From Alkalicoccus halolimnae (GTDB lineage: Bacteria > Bacillota > Bacilli > Bacillales > Salisediminibacteriaceae): a stretch of 64,000 nt of DNA. Numbering within the stretch: the first letter of the stretch is position 1; each line of letters starts with the position of its first letter. Shown piece after piece: positions 43,340 to 52,636 of the stretch. Where the stretch lies: NCBI RefSeq assembly GCF_008014775.2, contig NZ_CP144914.1:2232001-2296000 (forward strand). Direction: 5' to 3'. The position numbers and the translations under genes were made by a program. The notes under the pieces were generated by a model. That model had not been told where the DNA came from. It made no database searches and saw only the letters and a program-made list of their open reading frames with translations.

Positions 43340-43668
43340 TATTTAAGCACTCCTCATTCATTATGCTTCTCATCTTTTATTATAATAAAAGATTCCTGTC
43401 TTATTGACAATAAATCCGACTCTGATGCCCTGAATTAAAGTCATTTTGAGAAACTCGATTCCTGAATTATTTTTCTATACTAAAACAATAAAAATAGAAG
43501 GGAGCAGGAAAATCGTCCCTGCTCCATTTTGTTTAAATTATGGAAGTCATTTAAATAGACTACCCTTTTTCAGCAAAATTTCATAATATGAAGTACTTCT
43601 TCCAGTGCGGGAATGTTATCTTTGAATTACATACAATTTGGCTATAAATATCGAAGCGGGGTGAAACA
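43340..43668. other. Intergenic region upstream of phn operon
   Basis: Holds a perfect AT palindrome ATCTTTTATTATAATAAAAGAT-type at 43372-43393, 33 bases upstream of the first phn-unit gene. A GC-rich hairpin GGAGCAGG / CCTGCTCC lies at 43500-43528. A clear Pho box is not seen. The stretch to 43668 carries a weak TATAAA upstream of the small gene at 43669. Confidence 0.5.
43500..43528 (-). terminator. Terminator-like hairpin
   Basis: Stem GGAGCAGG / CCTGCTCC with T-rich sequence on the reverse strand. It could end transcription from the gene at 43785-44033. Confidence 0.5.
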
Positions 43669-43797
43669 GTGATAAAAAAGTTTATTAGTATGAGTGATGG
43701 TCAAAAAACAGTCGTAATAATCAGCCTCGGCATTTTAATGTTTATTATCAGCTATTTTGGAGGCTTATTTTTTGGTAATATTTTTTATTCAGATTGA
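43669..43797 (+). CDS. Small single-pass membrane protein
   Basis: A 42-residue ORF starting at GTG 43669 behind GCGGGGTG. A basic N-terminus (MIKKFISMSDGQK) is followed by one hydrophobic helix (VVIISLGILMFIISYFGGLFFG). It overlaps the end of the convergent gene by 13 bases. Function unknown. Support is moderate: ribosome site, coherent composition and membrane helix. Confidence 0.5.
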   Translation: MIKKFISMSDGQKTVVIISLGILMFIISYFGGLFFGNIFYSD

Positions 43798-44033
43798 AAA
43801 ACAGCCGAACGGCGGGTTTCATAATTCTCCAGCAGCCCCAGCATATCATTTAATATTCGTTCCATCTGCTCCAGGTCTTCCCTTTTCACAACCGGGTCAG
43901 ACTCTGACCAGCGGACAGTATAAATAAAATAATAAGAAGGGAAAGACCGGAAAATAACGGTGGAATTCGGGAACCGGGAAAACAAAGCTTTTATCTGATA
44001 TCGTCTTCCATAGCTCCAGTCAATCAGTTCCAT
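43785..44033 (-). CDS. Conserved hypothetical small protein
   Basis: An 82-residue soluble protein, not recognised. MELIDWSYGRRYQIKALFSRF, a strand-rich centre (STVIFRSFPSYYFIYTVRW) and a C-terminal amphipathic helix (EDLEQMERILNDMLGLLENYE). The start is ATG 44033, with AAGGTGG about 11 bases upstream; a GTG at 44048 is the alternative. It is monocistronic. Confidence 0.68.
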   Translation of the reverse strand: MELIDWSYGRRYQIKALFSRFPNSTVIFRSFPSYYFIYTVRWSESDPVVKREDLEQMERILNDMLGLLENYETRRSAVFQSE

Positions 44034-44201
44034 TCTGCCTATCGCCACCTTCTTACTTAATTAAGGTTCAGCTTACCTCTTTATGAAGCTCTTCTGCAAG
44101 AGATATACTATCAGGTCCTCCTTTTCAGAGACGGGATTTAGAACCAACTCCGCAGAAAAATGGGATGATTAATTTCCCCCACCCGAAAAGGAAATGGCCG
44201 A

Positions 44202-44753
44202 TTACTTCTGCAGCTGATCTATCCATCCATAAAAAGCCCCCGCGGCAGTTTCTAAAAAGCGGATCGTCCCTTCATCGATCAGCTTTCCATTTTCAATTTT
44301 TTTATGCACAACGTTAATAAATACCTGCGGCTGCTGAAGCGGATAAGCTTCACAAGCAGCCAGAGTCTGACGAAGCTGAGCCTGGGAGAAGCCGGTACCC
44401 ATCTTAGTCGGAGAAGCTCCGGCAATCATTACAGGCTTTCGATACAGGACGTTTTCATTCGTCATGCTGCCTGCCCAGTCCAGTGCATTTTTCAATACTC
44501 CTGGGGTGCCGTGAGAGTATTCCGGGGTCATGATAAGCAGGCCTTCTGCTTCCTTGATTTTTTGTTTAAATACGGCGACGGCTTCCGGGTCTCCCCCTTC
44601 TTCCTCATCTCCATTAAAAAGTGGAATGTCCTGCAGAGAAATAATCTCTATATCCAGACCTTCATAGTCCTGCTCTGCCATATGAGCAAGTATTGTTTTA
44701 TTAAATGATGCCTCTCTTAAGCTTCCGGAAAAACCGATGATTTTTTTATTCAT
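44202..44753 (-). CDS. NADPH-dependent FMN reductase
   Basis: A 183-residue flavodoxin-like FMN reductase (chromate/azo/quinone-reductase type). The FMN phosphate loop is GFSGSLREASFNKTIL; the isoalloxazine-contacting loop is TPEYSHGTPGVLKNALDWAG. The start is ATG 44753 with GAGGAG; a much longer in-frame extension upstream is rejected. Soluble redox enzyme, likely in electrophile or quinone detoxification. Confidence 0.92.
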   Translation of the reverse strand: MNKKIIGFSGSLREASFNKTILAHMAEQDYEGLDIEIISLQDIPLFNGDEEEGGDPEAVAVFKQKIKEAEGLLIMTPEYSHGTPGVLKNALDWAGSMTNENVLYRKPVMIAGASPTKMGTGFSQAQLRQTLAACEAYPLQQPQVFINVVHKKIENGKLIDEGTIRFLETAAGAFYGWIDQLQK

Positions 44754-45053
44754 AATAAATCGCTCCTCTGCATTTGGATGTTTTCGTTGACAGGTATTAA
44801 AAAGTAGACGTAGAATAATAGAGTAGAAATTTTCAGACTCGAAATATCGGTCCGCTGTCTGCAAGCCCATTATTCCCGGTTTAAACTTTGTATACACTTT
44901 GTAACACAAAAGTATATCAATATCCAACATGGGCGATCCGTGCGATTTCCGATGTTTTTTGTTTTTCTAAGTTAAAAATGCTTTGGAGTGCTGAAAACTT
45001 TTCTCTTCATCTTTTTTAACAAAGTGCTGTGTTTACTATTTTGGAGGCCCCCT

Positions 45054-46424
45054 ATGACTCAACCTAATGAACAGCTTACCGACCGCCAGAAGAAACGGCT
45101 CGTCCTGATGATTTGCATTATCCTCACTTTTACCGTTATGAACGGTACGATGTTTAATGTTGCCATACCTGATATTGCCGAAGATTTTAACCTTATGCCT
45201 TCCCAGGTGACATGGGTGATGACCGGCTACATCCTTGTATTTGCAGTTGGAGCTCTTATGTATGGAAAGCTCGCTGATATTTTTCCCATTAAAAGATTAT
45301 TAACATTTGGTATTATTATGTTCGCTTTTGGAGCATTAATCGGACTTTTTTCGCAGAACTATGCTTTTCTGCTCGTAGCCCGCATTATCCAGGCAGTCGG
45401 AGGAGCTACTATTCCGGCGCTTGCTTTCATTATCCCTGCGCGCTTTATGCCTAAAGAACGAGGGCGTGTATTTGGTACCGTGTCTGCTACCGTTGCTTTT
45501 GCTTCCGGGCTCGGTCCGATTACCGGAGGAATTGTCGGCGGCACTTTTGACTGGCGTTATTTATTTATTTTATCGATTATCTCTGTCGCTTTTATTCCTT
45601 TTTTGAGGAATTCCATTCCCGACGAAGAAGTCCGGCCAGGGACTGTTGATATTCCCGGCGCCGTATTAATCGCTGTATCCGTCGCAGGTCTGCTCTTTTT
45701 TATCACTATGTTCAGCGTTATAGGATTAATCGTTTTCTTCGGAGCCCTTTTCATCTTTTATCTGCACATCCGCAGACACCCAGCTCCTTTTATTGATCTG
45801 GACATGCTCAAAAATAAATATTATACAACCGCAGTACTGACAAGCTTTCTAGGAACAAGCGTCATGTTTGGTATGATTTTTATCGTTCCTATTATGGCAA
45901 GAGCCGTTTATGATCTGAACACACTGGAAATAGGCCTTCTTCTATTCCCGGGAGCTATGGGAGCCGCCATTGTAGGTCAGCGTGGAGGCAGATTTGTAGA
46001 AAGCAGAGGCAGCTATCCCGTCCTGCAGACAGCTTTCATCCTCGCAATCGCAGGCAGTTTTTTAATTTCGGCATTTATAGGGGTTTCTCCATATTTTTTA
46101 GCTGCCTGTATTCTTGTTCAGTATGTTGCCTTTCCACTGATACAAAGTTCAACAGCCAATCTTCTTACGGAACTCATTCCAGATGAGAAGACAGGTATAG
46201 GAATCGGCATGTTTAACCTGATGAATTTTATGTCCGGTGCCATATCCAGCGCGATTTTCGGGGCTCTGCTTGACTTAGAGAATGTTGATCTGCAGCTGAA
46301 TCCTTTTGCCCGTTCTTCCGAAGTTTTTCTTTATTCCAATTTGTTTATGGCGATCAGCCTGACTGCTCTGGGAGCTCTGGCGTTCTTCACCCTCCGCTTC
46401 CGAAAACGTCCGCTTCCACAGTAG
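45054..46424 (+). CDS. Major facilitator superfamily transporter (DHA2-like)
   Basis: A 456-residue MFS efflux-type protein with about 14 hydrophobic segments. Loop 2-3 is GKLADIFPIKRLLTFG and motif C is ASGLGPITGG. It most resembles DHA2 multidrug transporters of the Bmr/QacA branch. The start is ATG 45054 behind TTGGAGG; upstream in-frame sequence is not used. Substrate unknown. It ends at the terminator 46453-46486. Confidence 0.9.
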   Translation: MTQPNEQLTDRQKKRLVLMICIILTFTVMNGTMFNVAIPDIAEDFNLMPSQVTWVMTGYILVFAVGALMYGKLADIFPIKRLLTFGIIMFAFGALIGLFSQNYAFLLVARIIQAVGGATIPALAFIIPARFMPKERGRVFGTVSATVAFASGLGPITGGIVGGTFDWRYLFILSIISVAFIPFLRNSIPDEEVRPGTVDIPGAVLIAVSVAGLLFFITMFSVIGLIVFFGALFIFYLHIRRHPAPFIDLDMLKNKYYTTAVLTSFLGTSVMFGMIFIVPIMARAVYDLNTLEIGLLLFPGAMGAAIVGQRGGRFVESRGSYPVLQTAFILAIAGSFLISAFIGVSPYFLAACILVQYVAFPLIQSSTANLLTELIPDEKTGIGIGMFNLMNFMSGAISSAIFGALLDLENVDLQLNPFARSSEVFLYSNLFMAISLTALGALAFFTLRFRKRPLPQ

Positions 46425-46452
46425 GGCTCTAAAAACAATACAACTTCAACAT

Positions 46453-46486
46453 AAAGAGCTGCCTCACTTTTGTGAGGCAGCTCTTT
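46453..46486 (+). terminator. Intrinsic terminator
   Basis: Stem AAAGAGCTGCCTCAC / GTGAGGCAGCTCTTT, after the MFS gene. Its stem is nearly identical to the terminator 46888-46923. Confidence 0.9.
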
Positions 46487-46539
46487 CAGAGTGTTGATTA
46501 AGTAAAGAAAGAAGTATATTTATTATATTTTCTCCTCCG

Positions 46540-46660
46540 CTTACCGGCGGAAGCCTGCCGTGGGGCTTGTCTTCAGCTATTTCCAATGCCTGGCTGCATT
46601 GGAAAGGATCTTCAGACTGCGCTTTAATCCCACTGGCGTCCCCGCCGGACACTGCAGAGA
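46540..46660. repeat. Interspersed repeat R2, copy 1
   Basis: Contains GGGGCTTGTCTTCAGCTA, an inverted CAATGCC...GGCTGCATTG arm, and ATCTTCAGACTGCGCT. It matches 62090-62200 in the two outer motifs with a different stem between. Confidence 0.55.
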
Positions 46661-46887
46661 AAATCACTTTTTTTATAGGAAAAACCTGTATGAAGTACGC
46701 TTGTCTTCGCAGAGAAGTCTTTCTTTTTGTTCAGATGCTGGAACTGTAGGAGGTGACTCCGGAAGAATGATTCTTTGTTTTATGAAAGGCAGGTCAGCTG
46801 AGAGCGTTCCCTCCGGAAATCGATCTTCGAAAGCGGAAGCAGCAACCTGTCTACTTATACAGGAAAAATCACTTTGTAAACAGCCTG

Positions 46888-46923
46888 AAAGAGCTGCCTC
46901 ACACTTTTGTGGGGCAGCTCTTT
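46888..46923 (-). terminator. Intrinsic terminator after fabI
   Basis: Stem AAAGAGCTGCCTCAC / GTGGGGCAGCTCTTT, 15 bases after the fabI stop. Confidence 0.9.
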
Positions 46924-46937
46924 AAATGTCCAGTTAC

Positions 46938-47714
46938 CTATTTTAACCCTAATGTATTATAACCACCGTCAACGTGAAGCATCTCTCCAGTTATACCGCT
47001 GGAAAGATCACTCATGAGAAATAGAGCCGTATTGCCGACTTCTTCCTGGGTAACGGCGCGCTTAAGCGGGGAATTCTCTTCCATTTCCTTGATAACCTCA
47101 TTGAAGCCGCCAATTCCTTTTGCAGAGAGAGTACGCATCGGGCCGGCTGAAATCATATTCACGCGGATATTTTCTTTTCCGAGATCATTGGCCAAATATT
47201 TGACGCTTGCATCAAGACTGGCTTTGGCTACGCCCATCACATTGTAATTTTTAACGACACGCTCTCCGCCAAGGTAAGTGAGCGTGACAATACTTGCTCC
47301 TTCCGTCATAAGAGGACGGGCAGCTTTAACAACAGCTGTAAGAGAATAAGCGCTGATATTCTGCGCAAGCAGAAAGCCTTCCCGGGTTGTATTCAAATAC
47401 TCTCCTTCAAGTTCGTCCCGATTAGCAAACGCTATGCAGTGTGCAATTCCATGAATAGTACCTGCCTGTTCTTTAATTTTTCCAAAAGCTTCTTCAATCT
47501 GCTCATCGTCGGTTACATCACACGGAAGAACGAGGTGGTCCCCTTCCAATGACTCGGCCAGGCCGCGTACCGTTTTTTCAAACCTTTCACCTACATAAGT
47601 AAAAACAATTTTAGCGCCCGCCTGATCAAGTGCCTGTGCGATCCCCCAGGCAATACTTCTCTTGTTGGCTACGCCCATAACGACATAAGTTCGGTTTGAT
47701 AAATCTATGTTCAT
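46938..47714 (-). CDS. fabI: Enoyl-[acyl-carrier-protein] reductase (NADH/NADPH)
   Basis: FabI, 258 residues, last step of each fatty-acid elongation cycle. The cofactor motif is GVANKRSIAWGIAQALDQAGA. The catalytic Tyr-x6-Lys is YNVMGVAK, and AGPMRTLSAKGI is the substrate-loop segment. Typical length. Ribosome site GAGGAGGAGACAGCA precedes ATG 47714. The promoter carries a FapR-type operator, so it belongs to the malonyl-CoA-controlled lipid regulon known in bacilli. Confidence 0.96.
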   Translation of the reverse strand: MNIDLSNRTYVVMGVANKRSIAWGIAQALDQAGAKIVFTYVGERFEKTVRGLAESLEGDHLVLPCDVTDDEQIEEAFGKIKEQAGTIHGIAHCIAFANRDELEGEYLNTTREGFLLAQNISAYSLTAVVKAARPLMTEGASIVTLTYLGGERVVKNYNVMGVAKASLDASVKYLANDLGKENIRVNMISAGPMRTLSAKGIGGFNEVIKEMEENSPLKRAVTQEEVGNTALFLMSDLSSGITGEMLHVDGGYNTLGLK

Positions 47715-47745
47715 TGCTGTCTCCTCCTCGTATATACGCTTGCTA

Positions 47746-47762
47746 TTAATATCTGGTACTAA
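47746..47762. promoter_or_regulatory. FapR-type operator of fabI
   Basis: TTAATATCTGGTACTAA, an imperfect palindrome matching the FapR box TTAGTACC-N-GGTACTAA; the better half faces upstream. It lies at the -10/+1 of the fabI promoter. Confidence 0.72.
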
Positions 47763-47791
47763 GTTTACATGACCGCTTTTTAAGCGTCAAC
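47763..47791 (-). promoter_or_regulatory. SigA-type promoter of fabI
   Basis: On the reverse strand, TTGACG, a 17-base spacer and TAAACT, immediately before the FapR operator. Confidence 0.65.
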
Positions 47792-47831
47792 GTTTTCATG
47801 CTACAATAATCAATGGTAAAGGAGTGATTCG

Positions 47832-48569
47832 ATGTACGATGTTATTGGAGATATACATGGATGCCGTAAAGAACTGCACGATCTTCTCGAGAAGCTCGGC
47901 TACCAGACTATTCAGGATAACCTTCATCATCCAGAAAACCGAATGCCGGTTTTTCTCGGAGATTTAACAGACCGTGGCCCGGACTCGCTCGGGGTCATTA
48001 ACGATACAGCTTCCTGGGTCGAAAACGGTCAGGCTCTTTATTGTCCAGGTAATCACTGTGATAAACTGTACCGGTTTTTACTGGGGCGAAATGTGCAGGT
48101 CCGGCACGGGCTGGAGACAACAGTTGCTGAACTGGAAAATTCCTCTTCTTTATTTCGGCAGCAGATCGAGAAAAAGTTCAAAAAACTTTACGAAGAAGCG
48201 CCTTTGTATCTGGTCCTCGATGGAGGCGGCCTCGTAGTGGCCCATGCAGGTATTCGGTACAGCGATATCGGCAGAATGGATAAATCAATTAAATCCTTTG
48301 TTCTATATGGAGACGTAACCGGCGAAAAAGACGACCGCGGGATGCCGGTGCGTCGTGACTGGGCTTCAATCTATCCCCAGGGAAAGGCAACCATTGTTTA
48401 TGGACATACGCCTGTTTTGAAACCACGTATCATCGGCAGCACAATTAATATTGATACCGGCTGTGTGTACGGCGGAAAGCTCACTGCCTGCCGCTATCCG
48501 GAAAAAGAATTTACAGATGTCCCTTCTTCCCTGCCGAGGGTAGAAGAGAAATTCCGTACGTTCATGTGA
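47832..48569 (+). CDS. prpE: Bis(5'-nucleosyl)-tetraphosphatase PrpE
   Basis: PrpE, 245 residues, a calcineurin-like phosphatase that cleaves Ap4A. Metal-binding blocks: [34 protein letters not shown] and YGHTPVL. Ribosome site AAAGGAG precedes ATG 47832. It converges on yjbO with an 8-base overlap, and it is the neighbour of yjbO in B. subtilis as well. Confidence 0.93.
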   Translation: MYDVIGDIHGCRKELHDLLEKLGYQTIQDNLHHPENRMPVFLGDLTDRGPDSLGVINDTASWVENGQALYCPGNHCDKLYRFLLGRNVQVRHGLETTVAELENSSSLFRQQIEKKFKKLYEEAPLYLVLDGGGLVVAHAGIRYSDIGRMDKSIKSFVLYGDVTGEKDDRGMPVRRDWASIYPQGKATIVYGHTPVLKPRIIGSTINIDTGCVYGGKLTACRYPEKEFTDVPSSLPRVEEKFRTFM

Positions 48570-49437
48570 ACTCCGGAGCAGCGCTGACGGTTATCTGTTC
48601 CCCTGAAATCGGGTGAGGAAAAATGATTTCCTCCGCATGCAGAGCCTGACGGGAAAAGCCTTTCTCCACTTCCCCATAAAGCGTGTCTCCTGCAACGGGA
48701 AATCCGAGCCAGTTCATATGAACGCGAATTTGATGGGTTCTTCCTGTTTCCAAGCTGATCCTAAGTTCGGAAATATCCGCTTTTTTTAAACACTTTACAT
48801 GAGAAACTGCTTTTTGTCCTTTCGAAAAGGGCTCTCGTTCCACATTGCTGGTTGGCTTTCTGGCAATAGGAACGTGAATCGAAACCGCAGCCCAGGGAAA
48901 TTCCCCTTTCACCTGAGCTCGATAGCTGCGCCTCACTTCGCCGCGATGCTGGGCTGCAAAAAGCAGGCTGTGGGCGTACCGGTGTTTCGCTATCAGCATA
49001 ACGCCTGAAGTGTCGCGGTCGAGCCTCGTAACTATATGTACCGTTGCCGGCCAGCGATTTTGTATGTAATCGTAGAGGATAGCCCCGCTGACAGAAGGCT
49101 TTAAACGATCGGTCATTGGCAGTACCGGAAGATGAGGTGGTTTATCGATCACTAATACATGCTCGTCTTCGTAAAGCTTCACTAGTGGGTGGAAAGCAGG
49201 GATGATGTTCCCGCTCACATCCTCTGCAGGAAGTGTTATCGTGACTTTGTCCGTCGGTTTGAGTATCGCATTAACTGACGCCTCTGCTTCGTTAATTTCC
49301 AGCTTACCGCCACGGAATTTCACTTCCGCCAGCAGCTTTCGTGAAACTTGTTTTTCTACACGTAAAAACTCGCGCAGCATTATGCCTGAAATTGATGCCG
49401 GCACCTCCCACACGAGTTTAATCACTTTATCTTTCAT
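48562..49437 (-). CDS. yjbO: RluA-family pseudouridine synthase (YjbO)
   Basis: A 291-residue RluA-type pseudouridine synthase. The catalytic Asp lies in [37 protein letters not shown] and [19 protein letters not shown] are conserved blocks. An S4-like N-terminal region ([18 protein letters not shown]) aids RNA binding. Its ATG overlaps the nadF stop (TAATG). Target RNA not determinable. Confidence 0.93.
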   Translation of the reverse strand: MKDKVIKLVWEVPASISGIMLREFLRVEKQVSRKLLAEVKFRGGKLEINEAEASVNAILKPTDKVTITLPAEDVSGNIIPAFHPLVKLYEDEHVLVIDKPPHLPVLPMTDRLKPSVSGAILYDYIQNRWPATVHIVTRLDRDTSGVMLIAKHRYAHSLLFAAQHRGEVRRSYRAQVKGEFPWAAVSIHVPIARKPTSNVEREPFSKGQKAVSHVKCLKKADISELRISLETGRTHQIRVHMNWLGFPVAGDTLYGEVEKGFSRQALHAEEIIFPHPISGEQITVSAAPEFT

Positions 49438-50225
49438 TAAATAAACGACTCCTTGACACGTTTCCAGAACGGAAATGGACGAAAGCGCGCAAATCGAACC
49501 TTTTCGGCAGCAACACGCACTTGAATCGACTTGACTTTTTTCTGGACGAGAGTCAAGTGATCCACTGTAACCTGAAAGTCAACATCGCTGCGGGGCTTTA
49601 GTAAGCAGGTATGGTGCTCAGGAAGCACGACAGGCGAACCGATCGTCCTGTATACGCGGTTGTTAATCGACGCCATCTCCGACAACTGAATCGAGGCAAG
49701 GGAAGGATGAAGAATTGCTCCCCCCAGCGCTTTATTATAGGCAGTGCTTCCCGACGGAGTTGACATACAGAGGCCGTCGCCTCTAAATGTCTCAAACTGT
49801 TCTCCTTTAATTTCGATGTCCATAACGAGAGAGCCTTCCATACTTTTTACGGTACACTCGTTTAAAGCAAGGTATCTTTCTGTTTCCATGTCGTTTGTAT
49901 GACGGATTAACACTTCCAGGAGCGGATATTCCACAATTTTAAAAGGAGTTTTCGCAATGTGAATGACAAGTTTTTCAACTTCCTCCGGCTGCCAGTCAGC
50001 GTAAAATCCAAGATGACCGGTATGAACTCCGACAAAGCTTGTTTCATCGAGCCGGTGGGAATACTGATGAAAAGCCTCCAGCAGCGTGCCGTCCCCGCCA
50101 ATGGATACAACAATTTCCGGTTCTTCTTCATCATAAATAAGATCAAACTCTTCTAAATAAGTTTTAACCCGCTGCGTCAGTACATTGGATGAATGATCTC
50201 CACGAGATCTTACATTAAACTTCAC
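49437..50225 (-). CDS. nadF: NAD kinase
   Basis: NadF (PpnK, YjbN), 262 residues, phosphorylates NAD to NADP. The signature [10 protein letters not shown] is near residue 45, with TGHLGFYAD and the LNECTVK (Asn-Glu) and [21 protein letters not shown] blocks. The start is GTG 50225 with GGGAGGCGG. It is middle gene of the yjbM-nadF-yjbO run, as in B. subtilis. Confidence 0.95.
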   Translation of the reverse strand: MKFNVRSRGDHSSNVLTQRVKTYLEEFDLIYDEEEPEIVVSIGGDGTLLEAFHQYSHRLDETSFVGVHTGHLGFYADWQPEEVEKLVIHIAKTPFKIVEYPLLEVLIRHTNDMETERYLALNECTVKSMEGSLVMDIEIKGEQFETFRGDGLCMSTPSGSTAYNKALGGAILHPSLASIQLSEMASINNRVYRTIGSPVVLPEHHTCLLKPRSDVDFQVTVDHLTLVQKKVKSIQVRVAAEKVRFARFRPFPFWKRVKESFI

Positions 50226-50253
50226 TAAACCGCCTCCCTCATCTCAGCATCAG

Positions 50254-50889
50254 CTACGGCTTACGCCGGGAAGCCTCCTGCTTTTTCATCATAATTTTCT
50301 GTGCCTCCTGCACTTCCCCACGGATTTTTGACATTTCTTCATCCAGCTGGAAGGCGGCCTCAGCCGCTTTTACAAGACGCTGCTCTATTTCAGCAGGAAT
50401 TTTACCGGAATATTTATACTGCAGCGAGTGTTCAATCGTTGCCCAGAAGTTCATCGCAAGTGTTCTCACCTGCAGTTCTACTAAAATTTGCTTTTCTCCT
50501 TCAATTGTCTGGACCGGATAACGAAGAATCATATGATAGGACCGGTATCCGCTTCGCTTTTTATTTTTTATATAATCCCGTTCTTCTTCGATTTCGAAAT
50601 CCGTTCTCGCTTTGATCAGCTGTACTACAGTATCAATATCTCCCACAAACTGACACATGACACGAACCCCCGCAAGATCCTGCATCGAATCCTCCAGCTG
50701 GTTAAGAGGTATATTTTTCCTTTTAGCTTTTTCCAGAATGCTGGAGACAGGTTTCACTCTGCCGGTAACAAATTCAATCGGCGTATGTTTTGACGTCAGC
50801 TGGTACTGGTCGCGGATTCCTTTGAGTTTTATCTTTAATTCCTCCACCGCCTGCTTATACGGAGTAAGCATCACGTCCCAATCCATCAT
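50254..50889 (-). CDS. sasB: Small alarmone synthetase (RelQ/SasB, YjbM)
   Basis: A 211-residue single-domain (p)ppGpp synthetase. TGRVKPVSSILEKAKRK and the RelA_SpoT block GVRVMCQFVGDIDTV precede the catalytic region YIKNKKRSGYRSYHMILRYP and the VELQVRTLAMNFWATIEHSLQYKYSG segment; no hydrolase domain. Start ATG 50889 (GGGAGG upstream) matches the family's length; a TTG nine bases upstream was ignored. Five bases after yjbL. Confidence 0.94.
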   Translation of the reverse strand: MMDWDVMLTPYKQAVEELKIKLKGIRDQYQLTSKHTPIEFVTGRVKPVSSILEKAKRKNIPLNQLEDSMQDLAGVRVMCQFVGDIDTVVQLIKARTDFEIEEERDYIKNKKRSGYRSYHMILRYPVQTIEGEKQILVELQVRTLAMNFWATIEHSLQYKYSGKIPAEIEQRLVKAAEAAFQLDEEMSKIRGEVQEAQKIMMKKQEASRRKP

Positions 50890-50894
50890 GGTCC

Positions 50895-51272
50895 TCAATC
50901 CTCCCTGCGGTCTGTAAAGAAGATCCTCTCTACTTTGTCAACAAACTCTTTCCCGTAGTTATGATTTCCTTCTATATTATCGAGAAGAAAATCTATTTCT
51001 GTCCAGAAGTCCTCCAGAAGTACCGGCTGCAGCCCTGTATGAACATATACCGGTTTTTCCATATTTCTATATGTATGAATAGTCTCCCAGGTGCTCTGTT
51101 CAAAGCGCAGATGAATAAATTCATCTTTATGACCTAGAAGGTAGACAAATGCTGCTCCGTCTGAGTCGACCAGCATACGGCCTTCCGGTTCAAGCCCTTG
51201 AAAAGGCAGGGAAACATCTGCTTTAGCGATTAGTTTTGACTCTTCCGATTCTATTGACGTTACTGTAATCAT
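50895..51272 (-). CDS. yjbL: YjbL-like UPF0738 protein
   Basis: A 125-residue protein matching UPF0738 (B. subtilis YjbL) in size, position and sequence flavour (LLVDSDG, FVYLLGHKDEFIHL, FWTEIDFLLDNIEGNHNYG). Ribosome site AGGAGGATGAACA. It heads the leftward unit yjbL-sasB-nadF-yjbO, divergent from yjbK. No function known. Confidence 0.88.
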   Translation of the reverse strand: MITVTSIESEESKLIAKADVSLPFQGLEPEGRMLVDSDGAAFVYLLGHKDEFIHLRFEQSTWETIHTYRNMEKPVYVHTGLQPVLLEDFWTEIDFLLDNIEGNHNYGKEFVDKVERIFFTDRRED

Positions 51273-51377
51273 TGTTCATCCTCCTGACACTATGCTTCTA
51301 TTCCAGTTTATCATAGTATCTGTAATTCCCGCTTCTGTAAACTTAAAAACAAACTCTTCCTCTGCTTTTTTCCTCCA

Positions 51378-51406
51378 TTGAAAAAGGTTTTCTGCTGTGG
51401 AATAAT
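51378..51406 (+). promoter_or_regulatory. SigA-type promoter of yjbK
   Basis: TTGAAA, a 17-base spacer and AATAAT, 36 bases upstream of ATG 51443. Confidence 0.7.
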
Positions 51407-51442
51407 ATAGACATCAACTACAAAACAGACAGGAGCCGCGCT

Positions 51443-52015
51443 ATGAGCCAGGAATTAGAAATTGAATTCAAGCAGCTGCTTGACGAATCTACTTATCAGA
51501 AAATGATGGATTATTACCAGACAGAATTAACTTTCACTCAGGTTAATCATTATTTCGAAACTAAGGACCTTTCACTTCGGGAAAATGGAGCTGCTCTTCG
51601 CGTCCGCGAAAAAGATGGAGCCTTCATATTAACTTTAAAACAGCCTCATAATGAAGGCCTGCTGGAAACCCACCAGTCTATTGGAGCTGCTTCTTTTACC
51701 GCCCTTCAACAGAAAGGGCTTCTTCCTCAGGGAGAAACGACAGATCAACTAATATCTCTGCTCGGTGACATGCCGGAACTTCAGTACCTCGGCATGCTGC
51801 AGACGGAAAGACTGGAAGTTGAGCTTGAAGAAGGCCTTCTCGTACTCGACCGCTCCGATTATGTCAATGTTACGGATTATGAGCTGGAATTCGAATGTGA
51901 AAATTCGGAAACGGGCAGAGCTTTTTTCAACAATCTGCTGAAAGAATGGAATTTAACATGGAATGAGCCTGACAATAAAATAGCCCGCTTTTATCGAGCT
52001 GCTTACGATATGTAA
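51443..52015 (+). CDS. yjbK: CYTH domain protein (YjbK)
   Basis: A 190-residue CYTH/triphosphate-tunnel protein. The ExExK signature is EIEFK at residues 6-10. VREKDGAFILTLKQP supplies further tunnel Arg/Lys residues, and ERLEVELEEGLLVLDRSDYVN completes the acidic-basic barrel. Such proteins bind triphosphates, and some hydrolyse them. Ribosome site CAGGAG. It ends at a strong terminator. Confidence 0.92.
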   Translation: MSQELEIEFKQLLDESTYQKMMDYYQTELTFTQVNHYFETKDLSLRENGAALRVREKDGAFILTLKQPHNEGLLETHQSIGAASFTALQQKGLLPQGETTDQLISLLGDMPELQYLGMLQTERLEVELEEGLLVLDRSDYVNVTDYELEFECENSETGRAFFNNLLKEWNLTWNEPDNKIARFYRAAYDM

Positions 52016-52023
52016 ATAAATTT

Positions 52024-52060
52024 TCCACCGGACTAAAATTATCCGGTGGATTTTTTTTAC
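52024..52060 (+). terminator. Intrinsic terminator after yjbK
   Basis: Stem TCCACCGGA / TCCGGTGGA plus TTTTTTTT. Confidence 0.9.
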
Positions 52061-52174
52061 AATAATATAGCTTTTTATTTGCATCTTATGACGATGGCGG
52101 GTAATATAATCAATCGAGGCAAAAGTCCTGGAAATTAAAACATTTGATAAATTGTCATAAATAATTCACATTTG

Positions 52175-52203
52175 TTGCTCCGCTAACTCAGCCTTGCTAC
52201 AAT
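52175..52203 (+). promoter_or_regulatory. SigA-type promoter of yjbI-spxH
   Basis: TTGCTC (52175-52180), a 17-base spacer and TACAAT (52198-52203), 32 bases before ATG 52235. Confidence 0.72.
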
Positions 52204-52234
52204 AACGGTACATTCAGTAAAGAGGGATAATTAT

Positions 52235-52636
52235 ATGAATCAAAAATATACAGCCTACGATGCACTAGGTGCTGACCGGCTCAATGAAGTAGTAGATCGA
52301 TTTTACGGCCATGTGGCAGACCATCCTGACTTAAAACCTATTTTTCCAGATGACTTAACAGAAACACGCCGCAAGCAAAAGCAGTTTCTTACGCAGTTTT
52401 TTGGAGGGCCTCCCCTTTATACGGAAGAACATGGTCATCCAATGCTTCGTGCAAAGCATATGCCTTTTACTATCACACCCGAGCGGGCAGATGCCTGGCT
52501 TTCCTGTATGGCTCAGGCACTCACAGAAGCGGAGATCGAAGAGCCGCTCCGTTCAGCCATGTTCGAACGACTAAGCTATACCGCCAGACATATGGTTAAC
52601 AGTACCGATTCAGCAACGAGGGGGAATCATTCGTGA
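52235..52636 (+). CDS. yjbI: Group II truncated haemoglobin (YjbI)
   Basis: A 133-residue truncated haemoglobin. Residues around the haem: DRFYGHVADHPDLKPIF, FLTQFFGGPPLYTEEHGHPMLRAKHMPF with the proximal His in RAKH, and the distal-site Trp in ADAWLSCM. Group II globins bind and detoxify O2, NO or peroxide. Its stop overlaps spxH by four bases (GTGA), so it is co-translated with the thioredoxin-like SpxH, as in B. subtilis. Confidence 0.93.
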   Translation: MNQKYTAYDALGADRLNEVVDRFYGHVADHPDLKPIFPDDLTETRRKQKQFLTQFFGGPPLYTEEHGHPMLRAKHMPFTITPERADAWLSCMAQALTEAEIEEPLRSAMFERLSYTARHMVNSTDSATRGNHS

